From Ruegeria sp. AD91A (GTDB lineage: Bacteria; Pseudomonadota; Alphaproteobacteria; Rhodobacterales; Rhodobacteraceae), in the NCBI RefSeq assembly GCF_003443535.1, contig NZ_CP031946.1, positions 3,351,001-3,415,000 on the forward strand: DNA of 64,000 bases. The letters run 5' to 3'. Below are positions 17,631 through 28,069 of this stretch, piece after piece (the stretch's first letter is position 1; every line of letters begins with the position of its first letter). The position numbers and the translations under genes were made by a program. The notes under the pieces were generated by a model that was not told the origin of the DNA, searched no databases, and saw only the letters and a program-made list of their open reading frames with translations.

Positions 17631-18959
17631 ATGCAGGACTGGTTGACCATGACCGCGTGTGATTTGGGCCGTGGCATTGGCATGGGCCAGATCGATCCGG
17701 TCGAACTGACGGAAACCTACCTGTCCGCTATTGACGTTCATCCGCATCGGGACCGCATCTATGCCCGCGTCACCCATGACCGTGCCCGGGCTGAGGCTGA
17801 AGCCGCCCAGCAGCGTGCCAATCTGGGATTGCGACGGTCGTTGCTGGACGGGGTCCCGATCAGTTGGAAAGACCTGTTCGACACCGCCGGTACCGTGACC
17901 GAGGCCGGTTCGGCTCTGTTGAAGGATCGCGTACCGGATGCGGATGCGCTGGTGCTGGGCAACGCGACTCAGATGGGAACGGTTTGTCTGGGCAAGACGC
18001 ATATGAGCGAGCTTGCCTTTTCCGGTCTCGGGTTGAACCCGATCACCGAAACCCCGCCTTGCATTCATGACGAGGCAGCAGTGCCCGGGGGGTCGTCTTC
18101 AGGGGCGGCGGCCTCGGTCGCCTGGGGGTTGGCGGCGTGTGGCATCGGGTCGGACACGGGCGGCTCGGTGCGTATCCCGGCGGCTTGGAATGATCTGGTG
18201 GGGCTGAAAACCACTGCAGGGCGGCTCAGCCTGGAAGGTGTGGTACCGCTTTGCCTGCGGTTTGACACGGTTGGACCTGTGGCGCGTTCGGTCGAGGATG
18301 CCGCGCATGTGCTGGCTTTGCTCGAGGGGGGAACGCCTGCCGATCTGCGTGGAGCTTCGCTGAAAGGACGCCGTTTTGCCGATTTGCAGAACATCGCCAA
18401 GGACGACCTGCGCGACACGCCGCGCAAAGCGTATGACGAAGCCGTTGCCAAACTTGCGGACGCGGGTGCCGAGATCGTGCCGTTGGAAGTGCCCGAGTTG
18501 AACGAAGCCATGACGTTGACCAGCATCGTATACACGACTGAGGCCTATGGGCTGTGGCGCGATGTCATCGAAGCCAATCCCGAAGCGATGTATCCCGAGA
18601 TTCTCGAACGATTCCGCATCGGCATGGGATATTCGGGCCCCGATTATGTGGCCGCCTGGGCCAAGCTCAAGGCGTGTCGCAGCGCGTGGGACGCAGCAAC
18701 CGCGGCGTTTGATGCGGTTCTGGCGCCGACGGCTCCGATTTTGCCACCCAATCTGGACCGCTTGCTCAGCGATCACGACTACTACGTGACCGAGAATCTG
18801 CTGGCCCTGCGCAATACGCGTATTGGAAATCTGATGGGGCTTGCGGCGCTGAGCCTGCCCACCGGAACCCCCGGTTGCGGGTTGATGATGCTGGGCTATC
18901 CAGGGTCGGAAGAGGCGTTGTTGCGGCTTGGTTCGGCAGCGGAATCGGTGCTGGCCTGA
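17631..18959 (+). CDS. Amidase-signature-family hydrolase
   Basis: The ATG at 17631 follows a strong AGGAGGGG. The 442-residue protein contains the amidase-signature catalytic triad: a lysine in SWKDLFDTAG (about residue 83), a cis-serine in PGGSSSGAAASVAWG and the nucleophilic serine in GSDTGGSVRIPA. It hydrolyses a linear amide or acts as an amidotransferase-like subunit; GatA would be longer and sit near gatB/gatC, which are absent. The substrate is not apparent. A transaminase gene follows after 108 bases containing a 9-bp hairpin (18980-19008). Confidence 0.9.
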   Translation: MQDWLTMTACDLGRGIGMGQIDPVELTETYLSAIDVHPHRDRIYARVTHDRARAEAEAAQQRANLGLRRSLLDGVPISWKDLFDTAGTVTEAGSALLKDRVPDADALVLGNATQMGTVCLGKTHMSELAFSGLGLNPITETPPCIHDEAAVPGGSSSGAAASVAWGLAACGIGSDTGGSVRIPAAWNDLVGLKTTAGRLSLEGVVPLCLRFDTVGPVARSVEDAAHVLALLEGGTPADLRGASLKGRRFADLQNIAKDDLRDTPRKAYDEAVAKLADAGAEIVPLEVPELNEAMTLTSIVYTTEAYGLWRDVIEANPEAMYPEILERFRIGMGYSGPDYVAAWAKLKACRSAWDAATAAFDAVLAPTAPILPPNLDRLLSDHDYYVTENLLALRNTRIGNLMGLAALSLPTGTPGCGLMMLGYPGSEEALLRLGSAAESVLA

Positions 18960-19067
18960 ATGCCACAATCCCCTGATTCGGAACCTCTTTGTCTGGACGA
19001 AGAGGTCCACGGACTGTAATCTGCTAAAAAAACGGGGCGCCAATGACCCCGATGTTGAGGCAGTAAT

Positions 19068-20249
19068 ATGGATTTCCCCGAGCGGTTTTCGAACCTACCG
19101 GCTTATGCATTCCCGCGTCTGCGCGCCCTGTTGGATCATCACCAGCCGGGCGGTGACGTCGTTCATATGACCATTGGTGCGCCTACCCATGACTTTCCGG
19201 CTTGGGTGACGGATGTCATCATGGAAAACGCCGCCGGGTTCCAAGGATATCCCCCGAACGAAGGCTCGGATGACCTGCGCAGTGCGATCACGGGCTGGAT
19301 CAAGCGGCGATATGGGGTTCAGATGGACCCTGATGCCAACGTGATGGCGTTGAACGGTACACGCGAGGGCCTATACAACGCCGCCATGGCTCTGTGCCCG
19401 GAACAGAAGAATGGTGAGCAGCCGATCATCCTGTGCCCGAATCCGTTTTATCAGGTCTACATGGTCGCCTCGCTGTCAGTTGGCGCGCAGCCATACTTCG
19501 TGCCAGCCACTGCCGCGACGGGCCATCTGCCAGATTATGCTGGCCTGCCTGAGGACGTGCTGAACCGTACTGCCGTGGCCTATATCTGTTCACCGGCCAA
19601 TCCTCAGGGGGCCGTTGCCTCGCGCGATTATTGGACCGAACTGATCCGTCTGGCCGAGCAGTACGACTTCCGCATTTTTGCGGATGAGTGTTATTCCGAG
19701 ATTTACCGGGAAGAAGCGCCGACAGGGGTTCTGACTGTAGCGCAGGACCTGGGCGCGGACCCTGAGCGGATCACGCTTTTCAACTCGCTGTCCAAACGCT
19801 CGAACCTGGCGGGGTTGCGCTCGGGTCTAATCGCGGGCGGCACTGAGACGATCAAACAGGTCAAGCAATTGCGCACATATGCCGGATCGCCGCTGCCACT
19901 GCCGTTACAGGCAGCCGCTGCCCGGGTGTGGGCAGATGAGACTCATGTCGAACAAAACCGCGCGCTGTACCAGGAAAAATACGCCATTGCGGATGAAGTG
20001 TTTGCTGGCGTGCAGGGATACATGTCACCAGAGGCAGGGTTCTTTCTGTGGCTGCCGGTCGAGAATGGCGAAGACACTGCATTGAAGGTCTGGAAGGAAA
20101 CCGGCGTTCGGGTCCTGCCGGGCGCATATCTTTCCCAAGGCGATCCGGGACAAAACCCGGGCACAGGCTTTATCCGGGTTGCGTTGGTGGCCCCAAAAAC
20201 AGAGTTGCAGCGTGGTCTGATCACACTCCGCGACTGCATCTATTCGTGA
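19068..20249 (+). CDS. Class I/II aminotransferase
   Basis: A 393-residue fold-type I PLP enzyme. PLP is held by the lysine in [17 protein letters not shown] (about residue 240), with supporting motifs [27 protein letters not shown] and FADECYSE, and a closing arginine in FIRVAL that binds the substrate carboxylate. Similarity in order and spacing is to DapC/aspartate-type aminotransferases, so N-succinyl-diaminopimelate or aspartate-like substrates are plausible but unproven. A dapA gene lies far away at 52.3 kb. ftsK follows 14 bases after the stop. Confidence 0.9.
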   Translation: MDFPERFSNLPAYAFPRLRALLDHHQPGGDVVHMTIGAPTHDFPAWVTDVIMENAAGFQGYPPNEGSDDLRSAITGWIKRRYGVQMDPDANVMALNGTREGLYNAAMALCPEQKNGEQPIILCPNPFYQVYMVASLSVGAQPYFVPATAATGHLPDYAGLPEDVLNRTAVAYICSPANPQGAVASRDYWTELIRLAEQYDFRIFADECYSEIYREEAPTGVLTVAQDLGADPERITLFNSLSKRSNLAGLRSGLIAGGTETIKQVKQLRTYAGSPLPLPLQAAAARVWADETHVEQNRALYQEKYAIADEVFAGVQGYMSPEAGFFLWLPVENGEDTALKVWKETGVRVLPGAYLSQGDPGQNPGTGFIRVALVAPKTELQRGLITLRDCIYS

Positions 20250-20263
20250 GGTACGAGGGCAAA

Positions 20264-23188
20264 ATGGCATCATATAACGCGCGCAACCGCGATCCATTGC
20301 TGGACAGCACAACGCAGGCAGCCTTGGAGCGACGTAGCAAGGAGTTGATTGGCATCGCCCTGATCCTGTTGGGTTTGGCAGCGGCCGCGATGATCTGGTC
20401 CTACACACCCGATGATCCCAACTGGATGGTGTCGACCGACGCGCCGGTGCAGAACTGGATGGGGCGGATTGGTGCCTCGATCGCTGCACCCTTGTTTATG
20501 ATCGTCGGCTGGGGAAGCTGGGGCATCGCGTTGATTCTGATCGGATGGGGTCTTCGGTTTGCCGGCCATTTTGGGGAAGACCGTGCCATCGCGCGTCTGA
20601 TCTTTGCGCCGATCTGGATCGCTGTTGTGTCGGTGTATGCCGCGACGCTGGTCCCGGATGCCGATTGGCGTGCCACTCACAGTTATGGTCTGGGCGGATT
20701 GTTTGGCGATACCGTCATGGGCGCGTTGCTGACCTTGCTGCCGATTTCGTCACATTTTCTGGTGAAGCTGATGTCTCTGGCCATGGCGGTCGGGATGATC
20801 GCGCTGGGCATATTTGTTTTGGGCTTCACCAAAACTGATGTGAAAAAGGGATTCCGAGCCTTCTTGCTGGGTCTCGTTATGGCATACGACATGCTGATGA
20901 CCCTGATGGGGCGTGGTGCGGCCTCGGCTGCGCAGGCTGCGCGAGATCGCCGGGCGCAGTGGGAAGAGCGCAAACTTGCGCGTGGCGCGGCGGCCGAGGC
21001 CCTGTTTGAAGACGATCTGGCTTATGTCGATCCAACCTTTGAAGAACCCGAGCTGGAAAGCCCGGAACCTGCGGTAAAAGGCGGCCTGCTGTCGCGAATG
21101 CCGTCGCTTATCCGCCGCCCTGACCCTATGCCCGAACCTGAGTTGGTCGATCCGGAGCCCATCATGGGTTTTGACGAGATGCCAGGTGAAGATCGCATCC
21201 GGTCGAAAATCTCGGCAGCTGTGCGCAATCGCAAAATGGCCACCGGTGAGGTGACGCCCGAACCCGATCCGAACCTTCCGCTGACCAAAGGACGTGGCCG
21301 CCGCCCCGGCCCGTTGATTCTGAACACAAGCCAGCCGGATGGCCTGCCGATGGAACCGCCGGTGACAGCCACGGGTCTGCCGCCCGAACCACCCGTAACA
21401 GCGGATGACATGTCAGAATGGCAGGAGTCCGAGCCGGTCGAATACGCGCCCGAGCCAGTGCAGAACCACTATGCGCCCGAACCGGACGCGGACGATGACC
21501 CGGTCTTCGAGGATGTAGAAGAGGCTGTTCTGCAACCACGCCCGGCGATGAAAATCCCGGTGGCCGAACCGCGCAAGCCTGTGGTTGCGCAACCGGTACG
21601 CCGCACACCGCAACCGTCACGCCGTGCACAGGCCGAAGCGCAGCCTGCATTATCCTTTGAAGAGCGGCACTCCGACTTCGAACTGCCACCTCTGGGCCTC
21701 TTGTCGAACCCGTCCAGCATTCAGCGCCACCATCTGAGCGATGAAGCCTTGGAAGAAAACGCGCGGATGCTGGAAAATGTTCTGGATGATTACGGCGTCA
21801 AGGGCGAGATCGTCAGCGTTCGCCCCGGCCCGGTTGTCACCATGTACGAGCTGGAGCCTGCTCCGGGTCTGAAGGCAAGCCGTGTGATCGGCCTGGCCGA
21901 CGACATCGCACGCTCAATGTCGGCGCTGTCGGCGCGGGTTTCGACCCTGCCGGGGCGTTCGGTGATCGGTATCGAACTGCCGAACGAGAATCGCGAAATG
22001 GTGGTTCTGCGCGAAATCCTCGCCAGCCGTGACTTTGGCGATGGCAACCAGGCGCTGCCCCTGGCGTTGGGCAAGGATATCGGCGGCGAATCCGTTGTAG
22101 CGAACCTGGCGAAGATGCCGCACTTGCTGATAGCGGGCACCACCGGGTCAGGTAAATCGGTGGCAATCAACACGATGATCCTGTCACTGCTGTACAAGTT
22201 GACGCCGGATGAATGTCGTCTGATCATGATCGATCCCAAGATGCTGGAACTGTCTGTGTATGATGGCATCCCGCATCTGCTCTCACCCGTTGTGACCGAT
22301 CCGAAAAAGGCGGTCGTTGCCCTGAAATGGGTCGTGGGCGAAATGGAGGATCGCTATCGCAAGATGTCCAAAATGGGCGTTCGCAACATCGCGGGCTACA
22401 ATGGCCGTGTGAAGGACGCTTTGGCCAAGGGTGAAATGTTCAGCCGCACGGTGCAGACCGGGTTTGACGATGAAACCGGCGAACCGACGTTCGAAACCGA
22501 AGAGTTCGCGCCCGAGGCGATGCCCTATATCGTCGTCATCGTCGATGAGATGGCAGATCTGATGATGGTTGCAGGTAAAGAGATCGAAGCCTGTATCCAG
22601 CGTCTGGCGCAAATGGCGCGGGCCTCGGGCATTCACCTGATCATGGCCACACAGCGTCCATCGGTCGACGTGATCACCGGTACGATCAAGGCAAACTTCC
22701 CAACGCGGATTTCGTTCCAGGTGACGTCGAAAGTCGACAGCCGCACCATTCTGGGTGAAATGGGGGCCGAACAGCTGCTGGGACAGGGTGACATGCTTTA
22801 CATGGCCGGAGGCGCCAAAATCACCCGCTGCCACGGTCCGTTTGTGTCGGACGAAGAGGTCGAGGAAATCGTCAACCACCTGAAGCAGTTCGGTCCGCCG
22901 GATTACGTCAGCACGGTGCTGGATGGTCCGGCCGAAGATAAGGCTGATAATATCGATGCCGTTCTGGGGCTGAACACAGGTGGCAATACGAACGGAGAGG
23001 ATGCGCTCTACGATCAGGCGGTGGCGATCGTGATCAAGGATCGCAAATGCTCGACCTCGTACATTCAGCGAAAACTTGCCATCGGCTACAACAAAGCTGC
23101 GCGGCTTGTTGAGCAAATGGAAGACGAAGGCGTTGTTTCGTCAGCAAATCATGTCGGGAAACGCGAAATCCTCGTCCCCGAACAGTAA
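20264..23188 (+). CDS. ftsK: DNA translocase FtsK
   Basis: The ATG at 20264 has GAGGG six bases upstream; the open frame before it belongs to the aminotransferase region. The 974-residue protein has an N-terminal membrane domain with four or five hydrophobic segments (residues about 27-210), and an acidic Pro/Glu-rich linker (about 245-460). The motor comprises Walker [15 protein letters not shown] (about residue 625) and Walker [13 protein letters not shown] (about 760). A C-terminal winged-helix gamma domain ([26 protein letters not shown]) reads the KOPS polarity sequences. FtsK anchors at the division septum and pumps chromosome dimers to dif for XerCD. lolA follows 39 bases later, an arrangement common in this group. 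Confidence 0.97.
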   Translation: MASYNARNRDPLLDSTTQAALERRSKELIGIALILLGLAAAAMIWSYTPDDPNWMVSTDAPVQNWMGRIGASIAAPLFMIVGWGSWGIALILIGWGLRFAGHFGEDRAIARLIFAPIWIAVVSVYAATLVPDADWRATHSYGLGGLFGDTVMGALLTLLPISSHFLVKLMSLAMAVGMIALGIFVLGFTKTDVKKGFRAFLLGLVMAYDMLMTLMGRGAASAAQAARDRRAQWEERKLARGAAAEALFEDDLAYVDPTFEEPELESPEPAVKGGLLSRMPSLIRRPDPMPEPELVDPEPIMGFDEMPGEDRIRSKISAAVRNRKMATGEVTPEPDPNLPLTKGRGRRPGPLILNTSQPDGLPMEPPVTATGLPPEPPVTADDMSEWQESEPVEYAPEPVQNHYAPEPDADDDPVFEDVEEAVLQPRPAMKIPVAEPRKPVVAQPVRRTPQPSRRAQAEAQPALSFEERHSDFELPPLGLLSNPSSIQRHHLSDEALEENARMLENVLDDYGVKGEIVSVRPGPVVTMYELEPAPGLKASRVIGLADDIARSMSALSARVSTLPGRSVIGIELPNENREMVVLREILASRDFGDGNQALPLALGKDIGGESVVANLAKMPHLLIAGTTGSGKSVAINTMILSLLYKLTPDECRLIMIDPKMLELSVYDGIPHLLSPVVTDPKKAVVALKWVVGEMEDRYRKMSKMGVRNIAGYNGRVKDALAKGEMFSRTVQTGFDDETGEPTFETEEFAPEAMPYIVVIVDEMADLMMVAGKEIEACIQRLAQMARASGIHLIMATQRPSVDVITGTIKANFPTRISFQVTSKVDSRTILGEMGAEQLLGQGDMLYMAGGAKITRCHGPFVSDEEVEEIVNHLKQFGPPDYVSTVLDGPAEDKADNIDAVLGLNTGGNTNGEDALYDQAVAIVIKDRKCSTSYIQRKLAIGYNKAARLVEQMEDEGVVSSANHVGKREILVPEQ

Positions 23189-23227
23189 GATATTTAATAA
23201 CAAGGGCAGAAGGCCTATCTGTACGGC

Positions 23228-23824
23228 ATGAAACAGATTGCTTTTGCCCTTGCTTTGACACTGGCCGCACCCGCCGCATGGGCGGCGGACAAACTGCCGC
23301 TTTCGCAGATTTCCAATTACCTGAACGGGTTGAAGACGGTTCAGACGACATTCACGCAGGTGAATGATGATGGCTCATTGAGCACCGGAAAGCTGTGGAT
23401 GCAGCGACCTGGAAAGATGCGGTTTGAATACGACCCCCCCAACAGTGCAGTGGTTCTGGCGCGTTCGGGGAGTGTTCAGATCTTTGATCCGAAATCGAAC
23501 CAGCCGCCCGAGCAATACCCGCTTAAACGCACGCCCCTGTCCATCGTGCTGGCGCGCAACGTGAACCTGAGCCAGGCGAATATGGTCATGGGTCACAGCT
23601 TTGATGGGACGGCCACGGTTGTCACCGCGCAGGACCCCAAAAACCCCGAAGCGGGCCGGATCGAACTGATGTTCACGGACAATCCGGTCGAGCTGCGTAA
23701 ATGGGTGATCCACGACAATGCCGGCAGCCAGACAACGGTATTGCTGGGCGCCCTGAATGAAGGCGGTCGCCTTGATCAGAAGCTGTTCTCGGACAAAAAG
23801 AGAAGCGGGTCAGGCAATCGCTGA
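23228..23824 (+). CDS. lolA: Outer-membrane lipoprotein carrier LolA
   Basis: A 198-residue periplasmic protein with a 19-residue signal peptide (cut after AAPAAWA). The mature part has the LolA incomplete beta barrel with SQISNYLNGLKTVQTTFTQV and KLWMQRPGKMRFEYDPP, both typical. LolA receives lipoproteins from LolCDE and hands them to the outer membrane. It directly follows ftsK. The last codons and the TGA stop lie inside an 11-bp hairpin that probably also terminates the convergent lytic transglycosylase message. Confidence 0.95.
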   Translation: MKQIAFALALTLAAPAAWAADKLPLSQISNYLNGLKTVQTTFTQVNDDGSLSTGKLWMQRPGKMRFEYDPPNSAVVLARSGSVQIFDPKSNQPPEQYPLKRTPLSIVLARNVNLSQANMVMGHSFDGTATVVTAQDPKNPEAGRIELMFTDNPVELRKWVIHDNAGSQTTVLLGALNEGGRLDQKLFSDKKRSGSGNR

Positions 23825-23831
23825 CCCGCTT
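23803..23831. terminator. Bidirectional terminator hairpin overlapping lolA stop
   Basis: AAGCGGGTCAG / CTGACCCGCTT forms a perfect 11-bp stem with a 7-base loop between the convergent lolA and transglycosylase genes. On the minus strand it is followed by CTCTTTTTG. The lolA stop codon is within the right arm. Confidence 0.75.
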
Positions 23832-23841
23832 GTATGTATCA

Positions 23842-24420
23842 TTACCGGCAGTTCGCCAACTGTGCCTGATATAGCTGCGCGCGTGCGTCCACGTCATTGG
23901 CAACGTTCAATAACCAGGATTTGTTGTTGTAGCTGCCACGCGCGTAGCCTGTATGGCCTTCATGATAGGCCAGGTATTGATTGCGCGTGTCGCTGGGATG
24001 GATGCCGTTACGCTCGTAGCTTTTGTTCATGTACCAGCCGATAAAGTCCGAGGCGTCGCGGATGCGATCCCGCTTAGCCCGGCGTTTTCCGGTTTCGCGC
24101 TGGTATTGCTCCCACGTACCATCAAGCGCCTGACCATAGCCATAAGCGCTGCTTTGACGGCCCATCGGGATCACGCCCAGAACATATCTGTGCGGCGTGC
24201 GCGCGTCATGCTTGTACCGGCTTTCCTGATAGATGGTCGCCATCTGAACGTGAACCGGAACGCCCCATTTGCGCTCGGTATTCTTGAAGGCCTTGATAAA
24301 GTCGGGTTTTTCACGCGCAATACTGCACGCGTCGTTCAATCTGCTGGGCGGCTGTTTGGAGCCGCCCCCACAGGATGCCAGAAGCAGCACCCCTAGGAGT
24401 ACGAAAAGAATTCTGCTCAT
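23842..24420 (-). CDS. SLT-domain lytic transglycosylase lipoprotein
   Basis: A 192-residue lipoprotein: signal MSRILFVLLGVLLLASC with the lipobox Cys17. The mature part holds a small lysozyme-like fold with the catalytic glutamate in MATIYQESRYKHDA and supporting motifs GYGQALDGTWEQYQRETG and YLAYHEGHTGYARGSY. It would cleave glycan strands of peptidoglycan to 1,6-anhydro ends, from a membrane-anchored position. Unlike the large Slt at 50-52 kb it has no superhelical extension. It ends convergently with lolA at the shared hairpin. Confidence 0.88.
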   Translation of the reverse strand: MSRILFVLLGVLLLASCGGGSKQPPSRLNDACSIAREKPDFIKAFKNTERKWGVPVHVQMATIYQESRYKHDARTPHRYVLGVIPMGRQSSAYGYGQALDGTWEQYQRETGKRRAKRDRIRDASDFIGWYMNKSYERNGIHPSDTRNQYLAYHEGHTGYARGSYNNKSWLLNVANDVDARAQLYQAQLANCR

Positions 24421-24480
24421 GTGCCTCGTGCCTTTTTTTGGTATTCTAGCGCAGATTGAGCGCTGAGGAAATCACAATCG

Positions 24481-25362
24481 CTATAAAATGATTGCCAGAA
24501 TAGCCGGTAACGCCGCTACGGACAGCACAGTGGACACCATGACCATGCCGGCGACGGCATCGGAATCGGCGCCAAACCGTTCGGCCAACAGGTAAGAGGT
24601 CACGGCAACCGGTGTACAAATCTGAAGAACCAGAACGCCAAATGCGATTGTATCCAGATCAAACCATCCTCCGATCCCCCATCCCAGCGCAAAGCACACC
24701 GCCAGCTTCAGCGCCGACAGCCACAGCGCCTGCCCCAGACTTCGCGAGGTCAGGCGGGCGATTGCCACACCCAACGTGACCAGCATCAGCGGGACGGCCA
24801 TTTGCCCAAGAAGCTCAAGCGTGTTGGTCAGAAATGTCGGCGTCTGCCACCCCTGCGACAGAAATACGGCGCCAAGGATCGTCGCCCAGGCCATTGGTTG
24901 GCGCGCGACCTGTCCCCACGCACCTTTCCCGGCGACCAGATAAATCCCATAGGTGAAAGAAAACAATGCGGTGACTGACAGAAAGATGACTGCATACCCC
25001 AGGCCGACCTGGCCAAAGGCAAAGATACATAGCGGCAGGCCGAGATTGCCGGTATTGCCGAAAATCAAAGGCGACAGATACGTTCGCGGGTCCAGTTTCA
25101 ATCCTCGAACGATCAGCCAGAACAACACTGCCAGCAGCAGATTTGCAACCAGGGTCGCCATTGTGAAGCGCGACAGATCATTGCCCGGGATTTCAGTTTG
25201 CATGAGGGCAACAAAAATCAGGCTGGGCATTGCCAGCATCGTTGCAAAGCGGGTGACGAATTGCAGGCGGTATTCAAACCCCAGCTTGACCCAGGTAAAA
25301 CCAACAGCCGCCAAGAGAAAAACCGGCGACACGATTTCGAACACTGTCAGTATAAGGTTCAC
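24481..25362 (-). CDS. AEC-family auxin-efflux-type transporter
   Basis: A 293-residue membrane protein with about ten hydrophobic helices. It has the family pattern of two inverted halves: FEIVSPVFLLAAVGFTWVKLG at the start, NTGNLGLPLCIFAFGQVG in the middle and ICTPVAVTSYLLAERFGADSDAVAGM near the end. AEC transporters export or import organic acids and amino-acid-like compounds; some act on malonate or malate. The substrate cannot be assigned. It is divergent from hspQ (80 bases between starts) and lies upstream of the transglycosylase gene on the same strand with about 60 bases between. Confidence 0.9.
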   Translation of the reverse strand: MNLILTVFEIVSPVFLLAAVGFTWVKLGFEYRLQFVTRFATMLAMPSLIFVALMQTEIPGNDLSRFTMATLVANLLLAVLFWLIVRGLKLDPRTYLSPLIFGNTGNLGLPLCIFAFGQVGLGYAVIFLSVTALFSFTYGIYLVAGKGAWGQVARQPMAWATILGAVFLSQGWQTPTFLTNTLELLGQMAVPLMLVTLGVAIARLTSRSLGQALWLSALKLAVCFALGWGIGGWFDLDTIAFGVLVLQICTPVAVTSYLLAERFGADSDAVAGMVMVSTVLSVAALPAILAIIL

Positions 25363-25441
25363 AGACTGTTTCCCTGATTTTCACATCAATGGTTGGCTTT
25401 TCGGCCCGGAAGCGGGTAAAAAAACGTTGGGGGCTGAAACA

Positions 25442-25768
25442 ATGCTAAAGACACGTGCAAAATACGGCTTGGGCCAGGTGGTTCGTCATAAGAAACATCC
25501 TTTTCGAGGGGTTATTTTTGACGTGGATCCCGAGTTTTCGAATACCGAAGAATGGTATCAGGCCATTCCGGAAGACAGCCGCCCAAGGAAAGAGCAGCCG
25601 TTCTATCACCTGCTGGCCGAGAACGATCAATCCTTCTATGTTGCTTATGTTTCAGAACAAAATCTGGTTGCCGACTATTCCGGCGAACCGGTAGAGCACC
25701 CGGATATCCCCAATATGTTCGGTCCATTCGAAGACGGTTCATATCCTTTGCATTTTCACCTGAACTAG
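25442..25768 (+). CDS. hspQ: Heat-shock protein HspQ
   Basis: A 108-residue protein with the YccV/HspQ pattern: KYGLGQVVRHKKHPFRGVIFDVDPEF, EEWYQAIPEDSRP, PFYHLLAEND and VAYVSEQNLV. In E. coli HspQ enhances Lon degradation of certain substrates and stimulates turnover of mutant DnaA. The start at 25442 is chosen because the conserved part begins there; the Shine-Dalgarno is weak. No obvious heat-shock promoter could be read in the 79-base leader. It ends 35 bases before the convergent gamma-glutamyltransferase gene. Confidence 0.9.
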   Translation: MLKTRAKYGLGQVVRHKKHPFRGVIFDVDPEFSNTEEWYQAIPEDSRPRKEQPFYHLLAENDQSFYVAYVSEQNLVADYSGEPVEHPDIPNMFGPFEDGSYPLHFHLN

Positions 25769-25803
25769 GTGAACCGAACGGGTGGCCACAGGGCCGCCAC
25801 TGA

Positions 25804-27381
25804 TCAGTATCCAAGGGCACAGCCATCCTTACGTGGGTCGCTGGCGCCTTCCAAAATACCGTCGTTTCGGATTCGGATCGCTTGCGCTCCGCCAAGTGGC
25901 GTTTCCGGTACTTCAATATTGTGGCCGATATCGGACAATTGTTTCGCGACCTCCTCGGGATACCCACGTTCCAGTTTCAGAACCGATCCGTCGAAAAAGG
26001 CGCGCGGCGCATCGATGCTTTCCTGCAACCCGAACCCGAAGTCAGTGAGGTTTGAAACGAAGCGCGCGTGTCCGGTTGGCTGATAGGCCCCGCCCATGAC
26101 GCCAAAAGGCATCGCAACACGACCGTTCTCGGTCAGCATTCCCGGAATTATCGTGTGCATCGGGCGCTTACCGCCTCCCAGCTCGTTGGGGTGGCCGGGT
26201 TGCAATGTGAATCCGGCCCCGCGGTTTTGCAGCAATATACCGTACTTTTCTGATGCGATACCGGATCCAAAGCTGTGGAAGATAGAGTAGATCAGTGAAA
26301 CAGCCATCTGATCGCGGTCGACGACAGTGATGTACACGGTGTCCCTGTGGATGGCTTCAGTCAAAGGCGCCGCTGCGGGCATTGCATTGTTGGGATCGAT
26401 GAGAGCCGCAAGTCTGGCGGCTACGTCAGGGTCAAGGAAGCGCTCTGTTCTGACCATATGGTCCGGGTCTGCGATGAACCGGTTGCGCGCGTCATATGCC
26501 AGTTTGGTCGCTTCTGCTTCGATATGAACCCTATCTGCGCCGACCGGGTCCATACTGGCCAGATCGAAGTGTTTCAGGATGTTCAGAAGCAAAATTGCGG
26601 TTGCACCTTGACCATTCGGTGGATGTTCCACCAGATCAACGCCGTTATAGCTTCCGCGCATCGGCTCTGTTTCCGTGCATTTCGTGTTTAGAAAATCGTC
26701 GGTGGTGTGGACGCCGCCCATAGCTGAAAGTGCTGCGATCATGTCGTTGGCGATATCGCCAGAGTAGAACGCATCACGCCCATGACTGACGATCTGACGC
26801 AGAACTTCAGCTTGTCCCGGCGCGCGAAAGACCTGCCCGGTTGTCGGGATCTGCCCATTGATCAAATAATGATCGCGCGCAGCTCCTTGCAGGGTTGCCG
26901 CCCCGAATTGCCAGTCGAAAGCGACCCTGGGTGCAACCGCAACGCCCTGTTCGGCATAGTGAATCGCAGGGCGCAGGATCGCCTCCAGCCCCAAACGCCC
27001 TTCGCTTTCCGCCAGGCGGCAGAAGGCATCCACGGCTCCGGGAATGGTCACGGCATCCGGACCGTCCAAAGGTATGGATGGCAGGCCTCGGTCTCGCAAC
27101 ATCTGTGATTGCGCGGCAGCCGGTGCGCGGCCCGATCCATTAAGTGCGCGTATCTTGTTTTCGCCAGCGCGATTGAACAGAACGAAACAATCACCACCCA
27201 ATCCGGTCATCTGTGGTTCGCAAATTCCAAGAAGAACAGCCCCGGCGATCGCGGCATCCATCGCATTGCCGCCTTGGCCCAGGATATCGATGGCCACCTT
27301 GGCCGCCAGCGGATGCGATGTCGCGCACATGCCTTGCGTGGCAAAAACTTCGGATCGGCCGGGACTGTGCAGATCACGCAT
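25804..27381 (-). CDS. Gamma-glutamyltransferase-family protein
   Basis: The ATG at 27381 opens MRDLHSPGRSEVFATQGMCATSHPLAA, the usual start of cytoplasmic-type GGT-like proteins; no signal peptide is seen. Length 525. The large subunit motif is GGNAMDAAIAGAVLLGICEPQMTGLGG. The processing threonine that becomes the nucleophile after self-cleavage is in DTVYITVVD (about residue 345), aligning with TTHYSVVD of classical enzymes. The small subunit continues through FGSGI, NRGAGFTL and GGKRPMHTI. It may hydrolyse or transfer gamma-glutamyl groups, or be a related oxamate or cephalosporin-type amidohydrolase. An unusual leader repeat (GAGAGAGAGA) precedes the ATG. Confidence 0.88.
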   Translation of the reverse strand: MRDLHSPGRSEVFATQGMCATSHPLAAKVAIDILGQGGNAMDAAIAGAVLLGICEPQMTGLGGDCFVLFNRAGENKIRALNGSGRAPAAAQSQMLRDRGLPSIPLDGPDAVTIPGAVDAFCRLAESEGRLGLEAILRPAIHYAEQGVAVAPRVAFDWQFGAATLQGAARDHYLINGQIPTTGQVFRAPGQAEVLRQIVSHGRDAFYSGDIANDMIAALSAMGGVHTTDDFLNTKCTETEPMRGSYNGVDLVEHPPNGQGATAILLLNILKHFDLASMDPVGADRVHIEAEATKLAYDARNRFIADPDHMVRTERFLDPDVAARLAALIDPNNAMPAAAPLTEAIHRDTVYITVVDRDQMAVSLIYSIFHSFGSGIASEKYGILLQNRGAGFTLQPGHPNELGGGKRPMHTIIPGMLTENGRVAMPFGVMGGAYQPTGHARFVSNLTDFGFGLQESIDAPRAFFDGSVLKLERGYPEEVAKQLSDIGHNIEVPETPLGGAQAIRIRNDGILEGASDPRKDGCALGY

Positions 27382-27460
27382 GGCGAATTCTCTCTCTCTT
27401 TGGAACAAGGGAAAGCTATTCACTCATCAGCGATTGTCCAGCGATTTCAGGAGAGAATTT

Positions 27461-27507
27461 CCTCGGCGCCATTCACTGGGTGGGGGCTGTGATATGCGGC
27501 GCCGAGG
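27461..27507. repeat. 10-bp inverted repeat upstream of GGT gene
   Basis: CCTCGGCGCC (27461-27470) and GGCGCCGAGG (27498-27507) are perfect inverted copies 27 bases apart, in the 217-base stretch between the HATPase stop and the GGT start. No T run follows, so a simple terminator is unlikely. The rest of that stretch shows no gene. Confidence 0.45.
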
Positions 27508-27598
27508 GAAGCTATCTGAGCTACGAGTCACTGTATGGCGGTTGTTTGCGGCGCGACAATGTTTCGAAAATGACCTTATTGTGACCAATTGTGGTCGG

Positions 27599-28048
27599 TC
27601 ATCCATTGGGTTCAAAGTCAAATCGCAGGGAAAGCCGATTGCATCCACTGCGCCGCTCGTACCGGATATCGCTGGTGAGACGATGTATCAGGAACCAGCC
27701 GAACCCGCCTTCGGGAAGCTCCTGGAGGTCGGATCCAAGTGGAGCAGGGGTGCCATCTGGAGGTCGGTATCCAGGCAGCGGCCGACCCGTATCCGAGATC
27801 AAGATGTCCAGAAGATCCCTGTCCAGTCGACAGGTAACCTGAACCTTGGCAGGGGCAACGCCATTATACGCGTGCTCCACGACGTTGTTGATGGCCTCAG
27901 CCAACGCAATCTTCACATCACCGGCTTTGTGGGGCGGCAATCCCCGCTCCGCCAGACCGACGCTGAGCTTTGCAATGCCCGCACTGGCTTCGGATTCGGT
28001 TGCAGGGAACGTCAGTTCCAGACAGGTCTTGTTTTCAATCGGCTCCAC
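27599..28048 (-). CDS. RsbW-like anti-sigma/HATPase protein
   Basis: A 149-residue GHKL ATPase-fold protein: N-box EAINNVVEHAY (about residues 50-60), G1 region ISDTGRPLPG and G2 region PEGGFGWFLIHRL. There is no histidine-kinase dimerisation domain, so it belongs to the RsbW/SpoIIAB-type serine kinases that sequester a sigma factor or other target. It lies 21 bases downstream of a STAS antagonist gene, forming a partner-switching pair. No sigma factor or PP2C phosphatase gene is adjacent. The kinase would phosphorylate the serine of the STAS partner. Confidence 0.88.
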   Translation of the reverse strand: MEPIENKTCLELTFPATESEASAGIAKLSVGLAERGLPPHKAGDVKIALAEAINNVVEHAYNGVAPAKVQVTCRLDRDLLDILISDTGRPLPGYRPPDGTPAPLGSDLQELPEGGFGWFLIHRLTSDIRYERRSGCNRLSLRFDFEPNG

Positions 28049-28069
28049 GCCATCTATCCCCTGCCGCCG

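Noticed and set aside
18980..19008. Hairpin between amidase and aminotransferase genes as a terminator
   Set aside because: Nine pairs with a bulged A but no T run; it is kept only as a remark in the amidase entry.
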